Below, piece after piece: positions 9,076-20,084 of a DNA stretch of 64,000 nt (the stretch's first letter is position 1; each line of letters opens with the position of its first letter). Below the pieces are notes generated by a model that was not told the origin of the DNA, made no database searches, and saw nothing but the letters and a program-made list of their open reading frames with translations. Source of the stretch: Toxorhynchites rutilus septentrionalis. Lineage: Eukaryota > Arthropoda > Insecta > Diptera > Culicidae. The stretch lies in NCBI RefSeq assembly GCF_029784135.1, contig NC_073746.1, positions 254,785,994 to 254,849,993 on the forward strand, read 5' to 3'. A program made the position numbers and the translations under genes.

Positions 9076-10877
9076 TTTTTTTTTTTTTTTTTTTTTTTTT
9101 TGGCAGACTTATCTCACTTCTTAACTAGGCGAACCTAGCCAGAATTTTCACCTGCCCCCGGGCTTCTGAATGCCAAAGGGGGACTAGGCTCTGCGGAATG
9201 CACGTATCTGCATGCTCGTGCTGTTTCAGTCCTGACCGAGAAATTGTCGGACAATCGCGCAGGTGCTAAGGATGACCGACTTTTGGATGCCGGCCAATTC
9301 CTTCTCCATGTTCAACACCTTTAGCGCTTCCAGAAGTGTCTTCGGGACAATTCCAGTTCCAGAGAGAACGACTGGAACAATTCTTGGGACCTCCCTTAGC
9401 CCCCACAGTTCCTTGAGCTCCACGGCCAATGGTCGGTACTTGCAGATTTTGCGACCGTGGGTCTCCTCCAGATTCTGGTTCAGTGGAATAGCGACATCGA
9501 TGATGGTGACTTTGCGGTCGCTCTTGTCGTAAACCATTATATCTGGGCGGTTGTGGTGGATCGAGAGGTCGGTCAGAACAGTGCGATCCCAGTACAGCTT
9601 GAAACGGTCATTTTCCAGGACAGGTGCAGGCAGGTACCGGTAGTTTGGTACGTTGTCTTCCAGTAGAGCACATTGGAGCGCCAGTTGTCGATGAACAATA
9701 CGGGCCACGTTGTTGTGGCGCTCGGTGTAGGCTGCGTTGGCCAAAACGGGACAGCCTCCCATAATGTGCTCTATGTTTTCACCTGGTTGATGGCACATCC
9801 GGCAAATGTCATCAACGTCTTGATGCCAGACGTACCGCCTGCAGTTTCTCGTCGGCATTATCCTGTCCTGGATGGCTATCATGTCGGCTTCTACTACTGA
9901 AGAGAGTTCACCACGCGTTAGCCACAGATTAGATGCGGCCTTGTCGACGTGTGGCCGGTCCAGTTGATGGGGGTGGGCACCATGCACTGCCTTCTGCTTC
10001 CAAGCTGCAATCTTCTCCTCCACTGTCTGCAGATTGCAGTTGAGTTGGTACTCCGCTTGCGCCAAGTGCAGAGCGCTGTATCCTCTGTCGGCGGCGCAGA
10101 CAGCCCGGTATAGCGCGTTTTGGTTGGCGCGTTCTGCGAAGTACTCGCGCAGTTGTCGTACCTGGGCAACACACAGTGCAGATATGTCGACTATTCCAAG
10201 TCCCCCTTCTTTGCGTGGCAGTGAAACTCTCTCCAGTGCCGATTGAGGATGGTGCATTCCGGCCTCTTTGAATGCTTTCCTCATCCTCCTCTCAAGGTCC
10301 TCTAGGTTAGTTTTGCTCCATTTGACTACACCAAAACTGAAGGTCAGTAGGGGAACCGCGAATGTGTTGATCGCGCGTACCTTGTTCCCCGCGTTGAGGA
10401 AAGTCCTCAGGACACAGTTCACTCGACTCAAGAACTTGTCTCGCAGCTCCGTCTTGATGTCGGAGTGGCGAATCCCGGTGAGCTGTCGGAATCCAAGATA
10501 TTTATAGGATTCGCCACGAACCATGTCTCTTATGAACTCGCCGTCATAGACCTCGTAACCTCCGGATTCGGTAAGCTGCCCTTTCAGCAGATGGACACAG
10601 CGGCACTTGTCGAGGCCGAACTCCATGCAGATGTCCCTGCTTATGTCTTCGACAACCCGGATAGCTACACCTAGACGCTGACGTGAATCAGCGTAGACCT
10701 TGAGATCATCCATGTAGAAGGTATGGGTCACTTCTTCGTGGGCGCCGTCGCCATACCTTATTTTATAGCCATGACCGTTTCTATTGAGCGTCCTACTGAG
10801 GGGGTTCAGTGCCAGACAAAACCAAAGCGGGCTGAAAGAGTCGCCTTGGAATATCCCCCTCTTTATCTTTATCTTAA
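9076..10877 (-). mobile_element. R4-clade-like retrotransposon, copy 3 (5'-truncated)
   Basis: The tail is the 26-T run 9076-9101. Homology to the other copies stops at about 10867 (ctttatct), inside the RT domain. It is followed by a short filler (ttatcttaa) and then the tail of copy 4. Truncation of this kind is the usual mark of incomplete reverse transcription, and the filler resembles non-templated or slippage bases at 5' junctions. It shares several variants with copy 4 only, such as TNLED in the protein and ctgggcgg near 9545. Confidence 0.85.
9226..10867 (-). pseudogene. 5'-truncated RT/endonuclease frame, copy 3
   Basis: The frame is open from the truncation point (within RGIFQGDSF of the RT palm) to the normal C-terminus. 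The YMDD motif, CCHC knuckle and endonuclease are all present, but everything upstream (N-terminal domain and first RT motifs) is missing. The first ATG-like start gives about 501 residues. It cannot supply a complete reverse transcriptase. Confidence 0.85.
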
Positions 10878-13800
10878 TTTTTTTTTTTTTTGGGCAGACT
10901 TATCTCACTTCTTAACTAGGCGAACCTAGCCAGAATTTTCACCTGCCCCCGGGCTTCTGAATGCCAAAGGGGGACTAGGCTCTGCGGAATGCACGTATCT
11001 GCATGCTCGTGCTGTTTCAGTCCTGACCGAGAAATTGTCGGACAATCGCGCAGGTGCTAAGGATGACCGACTTTTGGATGCCGGCCAATTCCTTCTCCAT
11101 GTTCAACACCTTTAGCGCTTCCAGAAGTGTCTTCGGGACAATTCCAGTTCCAGAGAGAACGACTGGAACAATTCTTGGGACCTCCCTTAGCCCCCACAGT
11201 TCCTTGAGCTCCACGGCCAATGGTCGGTACTTGCAGATTTTGCGACCGTGGGTCTCCTCCAGATTCTGGTTCAGTGGAATAGCGACATCGATGATGGTGA
11301 CTTTGCGGTCGCTCTTGTCGTAAACCATTATATCTGGGCGGTTGTGGTGGATCGAGAGGTCGGTCAGAACAGTGCGATCCCAGTACAGCTTGAAACGGTC
11401 ATTTTCCAGGACAGGTGCAGGCAGGTACCGGTAGTTTGGTACGTTGTCTTCCAGTAGAGCACATTGGAGCGCCAGTTGTCGATGAACAATACGGGCCACG
11501 TTGTTGTGGCGCTCGGTGTAGGCTGCGTTGGCCAAAACGGGACAGCCTCCCATAATGTGCTCTATGTTTTCACCTGGTTGATGGCACATCCGGCAAATGT
11601 CATCAACGTCTTGATGCCAGACGTACCGCCTGCAGTTTCTCGTCGGCATTATCCTGTCCTGGATGGCTATCATGTCGGCTTCTACTACTGAAGAGAGTTC
11701 ACCACGCGTTAGCCACAGATTAGATGCGGCCTTGTCGACGTGTGGCCGGTCCAGTTGATGGGGGTGGGCACCATGCACTGCCTTCTGCTTCCAAGCTGCA
11801 ATCTTCTCCTCCACTGTCTGCAGATTGCAGTTGAGTTGGTACTCCGCTTGCGCCAAGTGCAGAGCGCTGTATCCTCTGTCGGCGGCGCAGACAGCCCGGT
11901 ATAGCGCGTTTTGGTTGGCGCGTTCTGCGAAGTACTCGCGCAGTTGTCGTACCTGGGCAACACACAGTGCAGATATGTCGACTATTCCAAGTCCCCCTTC
12001 TTTGCGTGGCAGTGAAACTCTCTCCAGTGCCGATTGAGGATGGTGCATTCCGGCCTCTTTGAATGCTTTCCTCATCCTCCTCTCAAGGTCCTCTAGGTTA
12101 GTTTTGCTCCATTTGACTACACCAAAACTGAAGGTCAGTAGGGGAACCGCGAATGTGTTGATCGCGCGTACCTTGTTCCCCGCGTTGAGGAAAGTCCTCA
12201 GGACACAGTTCACTCGACTCAAGAACTTGTCTCGCAGCTCCGTCTTGATGTCGGAGTGGCGAATCCCGGTGAGCTGTCGGAATCCAAGATATTTATAGGA
12301 TTCGCCACGAACCATGTCTCTTATGAACTCGCCGTCATAGACCTCGTAACCTCCGGATTCGGTAAGCTGCCCTTTCAGCAGATAGACACAGCGGCACTTG
12401 TCGAGGCCGAACTCCATGCAGATGTCCCTGCTTATGTCTTCGACAACCCGGATAGCTACACCTAGACGCTGACGTGAATCAGCGTAGACCTTGAGATCAT
12501 CCATGTAGAAGGTATGGGTCACTTCTTCGTGGGCGCCGTCGCCATACCTTATTTTATAGCCATGACCGTTTCTATTGAGCGTCCTACTGAGGGGGTTCAG
12601 TGCCAGACAAAACCAAAGCGGGCTGAAAGAGTCGCCTTGGAATATCCCCCTCTTTATCTGCAGCGTTCTAGACTGCAACACATTTTCCCCATCACTGAGG
12701 TGCAGAGACGTGCTCCACTGCCTCATCGCATGCTGCAGGAACCTAACGACGACGGGATCAATCTTGTATAGCTCCAATACCCGGACGAGAAACGAGTGAG
12801 GTATGGAGTCATAAGCCTTCCTGTAATCGATGTAGGCCATACTTAGGTTCCGCTGGTTATATACCGCCTGGCCGACTATGGCTGCGTCGATGATGGCCTG
12901 GTCTTTGCAGCCATGCGTATTTTTCCTGCATCCTTTCTGCTCTTCTGCGATGATATGGTGTTGTTCGCAGTGGGCAGAAACTTTGGCGGTTATGATGCTG
13001 CTTAATATCTTGTACAGACTCGATAGGCACGTTATCGGCCTGTACTTTGATGGGTTCAATGTGTTGCTGTCTTTCGGGAGGAGGAATGTGACGCCACGGG
13101 TGGCGAATTCAGGGAGGTTGTGTGGGTCACGTAGCACCTTGTTGAAGCACTCAGCTATCTTTTGATGTGCGACGGTCAGCTTCTTGTGCCAGAAGTTCTG
13201 AACACCATCGGGGCCCGGTGCTGCCCAGTTCCTCAGGTACCGCGAGGCTTCGCGGACATCGTTCTCTTCGACGATGATAGCTGGCATCTCTCCAATTTCA
13301 CCACAACTCTCCTCCTCCCGTCTTAACCACATTTGCCCGTCGCGATGTTGTACTGGGGTCTCCCAAATACCAGCCCAGAAGTTCGTCACATCGCTAATAT
13401 CTGGCAAACCTTCGCGGTAGTCGGGCTTCTCGTCGCTAATGTGGTCGTAGAACGCTTTTTCGTTATCTCTGAACATCCGATTTTGTTCCTGGCGCTTTGC
13501 AGAGTCAGAGTAACGTTTCAGCCGTTTAGTTAGGACGCTCAATTGCTGTACCAGTGTGTCGAGTTTTTCCGTCAGCTGGTGAGCTCCCAGCTGGCGAAGT
13601 TCAGTAGGCCGCACGATCACAGCAACTTGGCGACATAATTTCGCCGATCTGCTGCCTCTTTTGTACGCCATCAGTCTTCCAATTGCGGCGCGCTTGTTTA
13701 GGATCCGTTGCTCCAATCTCCTTCGCCATGGAGGCTCACGCCTTTCACGGAGATGTTGGAGCAGTCCGCCTCTTGGCCTAATACGGTATCCTAAACTTTT

Positions 13801-14767
13801 GGCGGTCGCCACAGCAGCACAGTAAACTTTCAGTTGCAGCTCCTCCATGTTCTCAGCATCAACCAAGTGCAGCGGAAGAACGTGCTCGTTCATGAGCTTT
13901 ACTGCACTTGTCAGCCTGCGGGAATGCTGCAACTTCGGGATCCTGGGGCGCGACAATGGGTCTGTGTCGCGGAACTGTGAGATCGCCTCGTCGTAGTGGA
14001 AGACCAGATCGCGTAGTAGTTGTTGATCTGGCTGTGGGTCTTCCGGCTCAGGGGGTTGTAGTACTGTGGCCTCCACTGGTGCTGATTCGCGTGCCCCACT
14101 CGCGAATGAATTGCTCAGCCGTACTGAACTTCGTCTCGACACATCGCTTGCTCTGTTGTTCCTGGAGCTTATTTCTCTCTGCACCTGCTGCTTGATCTCG
14201 TCGATTTGCGTTTGGGAGAGCATGTTGTTGCGTACTATCGCTCTACGCCTCGCGTTCATCGCGTTCTGATCAAGCCTCCCGACGAACTCTGGATACGCTT
14301 CCTCGAACATTGTTAGTATTCGAGGGCGACCGCTCATGTCCGTCTCCAAAGCAGTGCAGATGTAATAGGCGCGGATCACGAATTCATTCATTTCGTGTGT
14401 CCACATGATCCGGCGCCTAGTGGTACCCACAAGTGTGGACGACTGTCGTCTGGCAGTCGCAACACGTCTCGTAGGCGCAGCGTTTCTTGGGTGATGTCGA
14501 TGGCTGCTGTTTCCGTGTGGCGGTAGCTCTTCGGGTTGAACCCGGCTGGTGGCCCGCTCTTGCACATCGCCCTCCAGCCGCTGGCCGCTCGCTCTTACGC
14601 CCGTTCCAGGACCAGCTCCAGTTCGGGGACCCTCCTCGGGTGATCGCATTCTAATTAATCTTCGTGATCGTAGCTCCATGTTATTGGGTGTATCTCCTTT
14701 GCCCGGGAGACAGCGGGTTGGCAAGGCCTCCATGACCCGGGAGGCCTTCCCCGGGAGAGATATAGCG

Positions 14768-14768
<1 letters not shown>
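10878..14768 (-). mobile_element. R4-clade-like retrotransposon, copy 4 (slightly 5'-truncated)
   Basis: The tail is the T run 10878-10891. The 5' end stops at tatagcgct (14768), about 190 bases short of the ends of copies 1 and 2, and is followed by a 42-base T tract. The 5' UTR and the most upstream Met are therefore lost, but the main frame is kept. Confidence 0.85.
11017..14733 (-). CDS. RT/restriction-like endonuclease polyprotein, copy 4
   Basis: A 1238-residue uninterrupted frame starting MEALPTR, in frame with MELRSRR 18 residues later. All catalytic motifs seen in copy 1 are present: AGPDG, GCKDQ, YIDYRKAYD, YMDD, the CCHC knuckle and the RPD...D...K endonuclease. Private or shared changes include AHQK for AHPK, CVYLL for CVHLL and KTNLED (shared with copy 3). 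The loss of the extreme 5' end may remove the internal promoter that non-LTR elements usually carry there, so the frame may be silent although intact. Confidence 0.88.
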   Translation of the reverse strand: MEALPTRCLPGKGDTPNNMELRSRRLIRMRSPEEGPRTGAGPGTGVRASGQRLEGDVQERATSRVQPEELPPHGNSSHRHHPRNAAPTRRVATARRQSSTLVGTTRRRIMWTHEMNEFVIRAYYICTALETDMSGRPRILTMFEEAYPEFVGRLDQNAMNARRRAIVRNNMLSQTQIDEIKQQVQREISSRNNRASDVSRRSSVRLSNSFASGARESAPVEATVLQPPEPEDPQPDQQLLRDLVFHYDEAISQFRDTDPLSRPRIPKLQHSRRLTSAVKLMNEHVLPLHLVDAENMEELQLKVYCAAVATAKSLGYRIRPRGGLLQHLRERREPPWRRRLEQRILNKRAAIGRLMAYKRGSRSAKLCRQVAVIVRPTELRQLGAHQLTEKLDTLVQQLSVLTKRLKRYSDSAKRQEQNRMFRDNEKAFYDHISDEKPDYREGLPDISDVTNFWAGIWETPVQHRDGQMWLRREEESCGEIGEMPAIIVEENDVREASRYLRNWAAPGPDGVQNFWHKKLTVAHQKIAECFNKVLRDPHNLPEFATRGVTFLLPKDSNTLNPSKYRPITCLSSLYKILSSIITAKVSAHCEQHHIIAEEQKGCRKNTHGCKDQAIIDAAIVGQAVYNQRNLSMAYIDYRKAYDSIPHSFLVRVLELYKIDPVVVRFLQHAMRQWSTSLHLSDGENVLQSRTLQIKRGIFQGDSFSPLWFCLALNPLSRTLNRNGHGYKIRYGDGAHEEVTHTFYMDDLKVYADSRQRLGVAIRVVEDISRDICMEFGLDKCRCVYLLKGQLTESGGYEVYDGEFIRDMVRGESYKYLGFRQLTGIRHSDIKTELRDKFLSRVNCVLRTFLNAGNKVRAINTFAVPLLTFSFGVVKWSKTNLEDLERRMRKAFKEAGMHHPQSALERVSLPRKEGGLGIVDISALCVAQVRQLREYFAERANQNALYRAVCAADRGYSALHLAQAEYQLNCNLQTVEEKIAAWKQKAVHGAHPHQLDRPHVDKAASNLWLTRGELSSVVEADMIAIQDRIMPTRNCRRYVWHQDVDDICRMCHQPGENIEHIMGGCPVLANAAYTERHNNVARIVHRQLALQCALLEDNVPNYRYLPAPVLENDRFKLYWDRTVLTDLSIHHNRPDIMVYDKSDRKVTIIDVAIPLNQNLEETHGRKICKYRPLAVELKELWGLREVPRIVPVVLSGTGIVPKTLLEALKVLNMEKELAGIQKSVILSTCAIVRQFLGQD

Positions 14769-14810
<42 letters not shown>
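14769..14810 (+). repeat. 42-base poly(T) tract at the right edge of the array
   Basis: The longest T run in the array. It cannot be the tail of copy 4, which lies at its other end, so it is either the poly(A) tail of a fifth, older minus-strand element to the right or a pre-existing host A/T tract used as target. Confidence 0.7.
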
Positions 14811-15600
14811 CTGGAATTCAAGCCCAGCGATCTTACTATCGAGTCTAATTCTCCATCTTGTGTGAACCCTTCTTGCTAGCGAGCAGCATGTGCACGCTGA
14901 CGGTATTGCTCTATGCTTCTAAATTGTGTGGCATTTTTTTGTGTGGCGTTGTTAATTTGTGTGTGGTTTTTATTTTTGATCTTAACCCTACATGCGCATG
15001 TTATTTTTAGGGTGAAAGAAGTTTTGTACTCACACTACCTAGGCTTTACGTGCATCTACTTTACCGCCGTTCCACGGTAGGCGATGAATGACGAGTCCGT
15101 AGGCGTAGATGATGGGACGTAGACGTTGAATGCGCATCCGACGTGTAGTGGTGCCGTGCGGCGCCTTCCCTTGATTCGAGTGACGATTCGCGCTTCGCGC
15201 GGCCACCTGGTTTGACTGATGTGGTGGCGAAGATCCAATCTTCGATCATGGGGTCAGGATACGGCTCCTTCCTACACACAACAAAGATTAAAACACCACA
15301 CATATGCCACAATTAATTTTAGCATCAGCCACATGTCTTGGAGCTCTAAGCTTACCTTTGATTTCGCTAAACGGGAACACAAGCGAAGAATTACACTTTT
15401 CGATTTCTCGGAAAAACTTATTTTAAGCTAACTAAACATGAAACAAAGAGACAAAAAAAACAGAGAAAAAAACCAAAAAAAACTTTAGTCTACTGACTAG
15501 CACGTGTAGCCTTTCACCTACGGTACCTTTTTACCGTCCACTCGCGATGCAAAAAAAAACTGGTCCGCCCTGCCTATTCCACGGTCGAAGTCGGAATGGG
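14811..15600. other. unassigned segment between the array and the right pogo-like arm
   Basis: About 790 bases not matched by any other repeat in the window. It starts ctggaattcaagcc right after the T tract, as the 3' end of a minus-strand retroposon would. A GC-richer block at 15050-15260 is open on the minus strand (83 residues, rich in R and S) but shows no recognisable motif. A-rich stretches follow at 15450-15490. Confidence 0.4.
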
Positions 15601-15850
15601 CAAGCATATCTCAAGATCCTCAGATCAGCGAGACATTCATTGGAACCGGAATTACGTAATAGTTAACGATGTTAACTATTCCGTATTCACACCGAAATTC
15701 CCCTGCGCTTTCATTGGTCGCGCATTCAAGCATTCGCGGGCGATACCCTTTAACCTCCCGAGCAGAGTTCAAGTCGAAGCGCTCGCCGGGTTTTGAAATT
15801 TGAAGAACAAGAAAACCCCGCCGAAAGACTCTGCTATTTGGGGGAAATAT

Positions 15851-16122
15851 CCAAATGAAAAAATAGCGAAAAAAAGAAAGCATGAGTCTTTCGGAGTGTT
15901 GGTATGTGGGTGTCTTGGCTAAAACAGCCGCCCAGTCACATCCAGCACCCATTATCGCTACTTGCTCAAATCTAAAATCGGGAGCGGCACTCGCGTTGCC
16001 AAACATCCAATACATAGAAAGAAGAGAGAATCCCAGATCCACACAGGAGAGATTGTGTTGGATCTGAAATTCCAAATAATGAAACGAGGGGCTTCCAAAA
16101 GTCGAAATCAGTACCGTGCTAC
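15851..16122 (-). repeat. right inverted arm of the pogo-like composite
   Basis: Reverse-complement partner of 629-902. It contains the A tract (15857-15880) corresponding to the T tract that is broken by the array on the left. Past this arm, 15601-15850 probably belongs to the same composite, because there is no sign of a boundary; that is an inference. Confidence 0.78.
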
Positions 16123-16541
16123 AATTTGGAACATACCTTTAATTCTACTGTCATTATAAAACTGCGTATTCCATGATCTTGAAAAATTCAAGTTGGCCAC
16201 CGCTAAAAAATAGCTGAATGGCTTGATTTGGAGAATACACCACATTATGAACAACATAAATTCGACGCCACTAAATGGTTGTCTATGTATTTTTTGCAAA
16301 CTCCTCAAAATCGGTATCAAATGAAATGATTTGACTAATAGAATACAGTACATCTTGAAAATATTTCGGAGAAAATTATGAAAATTAGGTTGGCCCTTTC
16401 ATATGATAGCTATATTGGCTATTCAATATGGAATTATTATACAAATTATTCAAAATTCCGAAAATCAAAAATTAAATTCTCCAGATAATCGAGTCTAAAA
16501 TATCGCATAATCGAATCCCGGATAATCGAGTCCGACCTGTA

Positions 16542-17394
16542 TTTATTATGGCAATATGCTACTATTATTGCAATGCAAAAGCAAAAGGTCGTTGCATTCC
16601 ATTGCATTATTGATGAACAATTCCATTTCGAAATAAAAACACCAGAATGTTTTAAATTAAAGCATTTCTGTTGAACATGCGGAGAAGTAATTCAGTGACG
16701 GAACAGAAAAAATAATACACTTTACAATATTAACAATTAATCATGCCGCATGTTATAAATAAATTAACCGAACCACCAGTCTCCACATCAACTCTCAAAA
16801 AATCGGATGAATGTTTTTTTCATCCCTGATATCAGCTTTATGTGCGTGCAATAATTCCATTTACAGCTTAGCGAACAATAAATCGCGATAAGTTCACCAT
16901 TTCCAACTCATTAATTAACCGCAAATGCGTTACACTCTCCGCTTCATTTAAGCGGATTTCACTTCCTGTTCGATCATTTACGAATAAAGCAAATATCGAT
17001 CATATTTGAGATTTGACCCAGTTTATGTTTGATTTGCATGATAATTGTGTGTTTGGGGGGAAATCTATTTTCACTAATCGCACGAAATGCACGAAATGCA
17101 TTTGTGTTACCTTTGTATGGCAGCCACTCCTTAGAAAGGGGGGATGAATCTCGAATTATAATAAAAACCTTCCCCGGGCCCCAAAACCCCTACATACAAA
17201 TTTTCACGTCGATCGGTTCAGAATCCATAAGAATCAGAAATACAGACAGATCTATTTTCTATTTTCATATACAGCCATTACATGCCAAACCGATATAGTG
17301 GTTCTCAGATTTTCGTCAAAAGTGGCAATTTTGTTCTTTATCGCAAAACATTAGACCAGTATTTTTTTTAAAATTTTTATTAGGGTGCCCATTT
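16542..17394. other. AT-rich spacer with an isolated minisatellite unit
   Basis: I see nothing coding. Around 17085-17250 there is a diverged, inverted unit of the minisatellite found at 20085-21090 (tatggcagcc...ttagaaagggggg). Confidence 0.45.
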
Positions 17395-18545
17395 CCATTT
17401 TAGGGTGGTCCGAAAAATCAATTTTTTCCACTTTTCCCCGAAAATGGCTTTTTTCAAAAAATTATAACTTTTGAACCATTGAATCAGTTTATATAATCGA
17501 CATATCAAATTGAAGCCAATAAGCTAGCCTTTTATCAGAAAATAAATGGATTTTGTTTTCGTAATTATTGATTGTATTCGTTTTTTATTGTTTTCATGGC
17601 TTTGGACTAGAGGGCGCTATATTTTTTAACATTGTTTTGGAAAGCTGAAGACTTTTTACATAACATATCTCAATATCAGAGACGCTATTTTTTTCGTTTT
17701 TGAGTTATGATTTTTCAAATTTAATCGATGGTTCGAAAAAAAAAACCAATTGTTCCTCATTTTTTTTCACTACAAAAATTCATAACTTTTGAACTACTGG
17801 ACCGATTCATATGATCTATGATCAAATCGAGGCCAATGAGCTAGTTTTGTTTAAAAAAATATTACCTTCGCGAAAAAATCGTATTTTTAAAATTATTGAT
17901 TGAGTTAGATTTTCATAGTTTTCTCGGTTAAAAATAGAGGGCGCTATATTTTTTCATATTTTTTTATGAAAATCTTTCTTACATAACATATCTCATTTTT
18001 TTTTGTTTTGAGTTATTATTTTGCAAATTTAACATGTTAGACCTGTGTGACTAGAACCCAGTTTTCCCGCAAGATTGATATTTTTTTAAAGAAGGTTGAC
18101 TTATTGGCTTCAATTTAATATGTCGATAGTCTAAATCAAAGTAGTTCAAATGTTATGATTTTTTTTGCAAAATCTCATTTTTGGATAAAGGAGGAATAAT
18201 GATCTTTCGAATCACCGGTTAACTTTGAAAAATCATATCCCAAAAACGGAGAAAATAACATTTCTGACATTGAGATACGTTATGTAAAAAATTCATAGCT
18301 TTCAATAAAAAATATAAAACAACAAAGCGCCCTCTAGTCCAAAGCCATGAAAACAACAAAAAATAAAAACAATCAAAAATTATGAAAATAATATCCAATT
18401 TTTAATCATTTTTATATTTATTTTTTTATTTTTTCAAGAAAGACTAATTGGCTTTAATTTGATACGTCGATCATCTAAATCGATCCAGTGGTTCAAAAGT
18501 CACGATTTTTTGAAAAAAGTATTTTTTGGGAAAAAGTGGAAAGTG
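17395..18545. repeat. multi-unit inverted repeat array (family I, locus 1)
   Basis: Two forward units (about 17440-17730 and 17750-18030) are followed by inverted units to about 18545. Diagnostic pieces are gaccattgaatc/ataacttttgaac, gccaataagctag, gagggcgctatattttt, aaagctgaagac and ttacataacatatctca; all reappear as reverse complements at 18110-18500. No coding potential. A second locus with the same design lies at 30290-31360 and a single unit at 22190-22390, so it is a dispersed foldback-type family. Confidence 0.75.
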
Positions 18546-20084
18546 TTTTTTACCAAATATATCCAAAATCAATATGCAACGAATAGTCTGTGCAATCGTG
18601 TCTCGGGCACATCTCTCCTGTAACATTTTTCATTAAAAATCCTCAATCAGAACCATCAGTATCGAACGAAGAGATCCGTCTCGAGAAAATTGATAAGATG
18701 TTTGCATATTAGACGAAAGGTAGAATAAAGCGGGTTCCTCGCAACAAAAGTTTGATCGGATTAGCTATAATTATCGCTTCAGTAAAAGATTTCAAGCGAA
18801 AACGCTCACAAGGTTGCTAACTTACCGGATTAAATATTCCATCCATTAACATCTCGGAAAGAGCGCAGTGTATGGAATTAATTTAACAGCAAACCAGTTC
18901 TAGGAATTCTAGGAATATTTCGCGGGGAGAAAGTCGTTCTTGACTGGATGCCAAATAAAAAAACCTTTGCTAAATTTAGAGACTCAAAAAATGATATTGT
19001 CCAATGATTACGTCAATCATTGGAAATGGCAACGAGGGTTCTTATTCGTTTGATTCAAATTGACGTGTTATGAAAGTTGGCAAAAATATGGAACTGCAAA
19101 ACTGATAAATATTAACTGCGTAGTTACACATCTGCTGCATCATCAACAGCGTAAACCATCCTTTCACTTGGGGGACAATAATGAAATTCTAAATTAAATC
19201 GTCCTAAAAATGCAGATTTTAAAAACATGAAAGTTTGTATTCCGTTTGGATTGGAGGAAATATGAGTTTTCCACAGCAAATGGGATTTTTTGACTCAAGT
19301 GTAACTTTTTTAAATTAGTACTCTTTTTTTTTAATTAAAAAAAACTTTAATTTGCAATATCTAAATATGTATTTTGATTTTTTTTATTTTTCATATAAAA
19401 AAGTCATGTACAAAATTCAAAAAATTTTGATTTTTTGTATGTTAACAATCATTTTTAGCCACAAATTATACCCAATAATAATCAAATTAAACATTTTTGT
19501 TTAGGTAAACATTCATGTAGTAATTAATGAACATCGTTTAGTTTCGCGTGATTTATACATGTAAAAGCGAAATAAAAGTGTTTGTAGTGAGTCAAAATGC
19601 TTCCGCGTCACGCCGTAATGGATCGTATACTTTTCGTGACGTTACAACAGTTTCTTGAGACAGTACATACTTTCCTATTTGTGGACCGATCTTAACCAAA
19701 TTTTGTGGTTTGTTAACCGTACAAAATGTTCTTTAGTTGTGACGTGACAACGCTTCAAAATACCTGTTTTCCGAATGCTTGTTTCTCATGAATTAAAAAA
19801 TTAAACCTAGGTCTACACACTGCTCTTCGAACAAGGTTTCAATTATTCATTTTATAATACATATTTAAGTTTTGTAGGTTTTTAAACACGACCCTCTTAA
19901 AGGTTAGTGCATAAAAATTGAATTCGTTTCAAAGAATTCATATTATAACTAATGTTTATTCAGATTACGTTATATTTTTTTCTTGAAACTTGATCTAAAA
20001 TTTGGTTCTTTGGTACCTCATGGAAGGGGTCATAAACAGTTCCCGAAAATTTTAATCAACATTCCGCAGTTGTTCTAATAAACA
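18546..20084. other. AT-rich spacer
   Basis: No supported gene. A short stretch at about 19540-19625 (gtgagtcaaaatg...cgtcacgc) is similar to 61110-61200, pointing to another dispersed repeat. The fragment gtgtctcgggcac at 18599 resembles the ends of the repeats at 34330 and 44105. Confidence 0.4.

Larger units (their letters stand above)
185..16539. mobile_element. pogo/Tigger-like composite transposon, TA-flanked
   Basis: The left end at 185 reads CAGGTTGGACTCGATTATCC and the right end at 16539 is its near-perfect reverse complement (one T/C change in the first 22 bases). Each end is flanked by TA (183-184 and 16540-16541), the target duplication of the Tc1/mariner/pogo superfamily. CAG-starting termini with repeated ATAATCGA motifs just inside both ends fit pogo/Tigger-like non-autonomous elements. 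No pogo transposase is visible. Most of the interior is the retrotransposon array inserted later. The subterminal arms are rearranged: 629-902 is inverted relative to 15851-16122, whereas 432-497 and 16127-16192 are direct repeats. That the two ends belong to one insertion is an inference; they could come from two related elements. Confidence 0.65.

Noticed and set aside
15620..16075. 151-residue minus-strand frame in the right arm of the composite
   Set aside because: Its first half is repeated in the left arm with stops, and it covers non-coding repeat sequence; no transposase motif.
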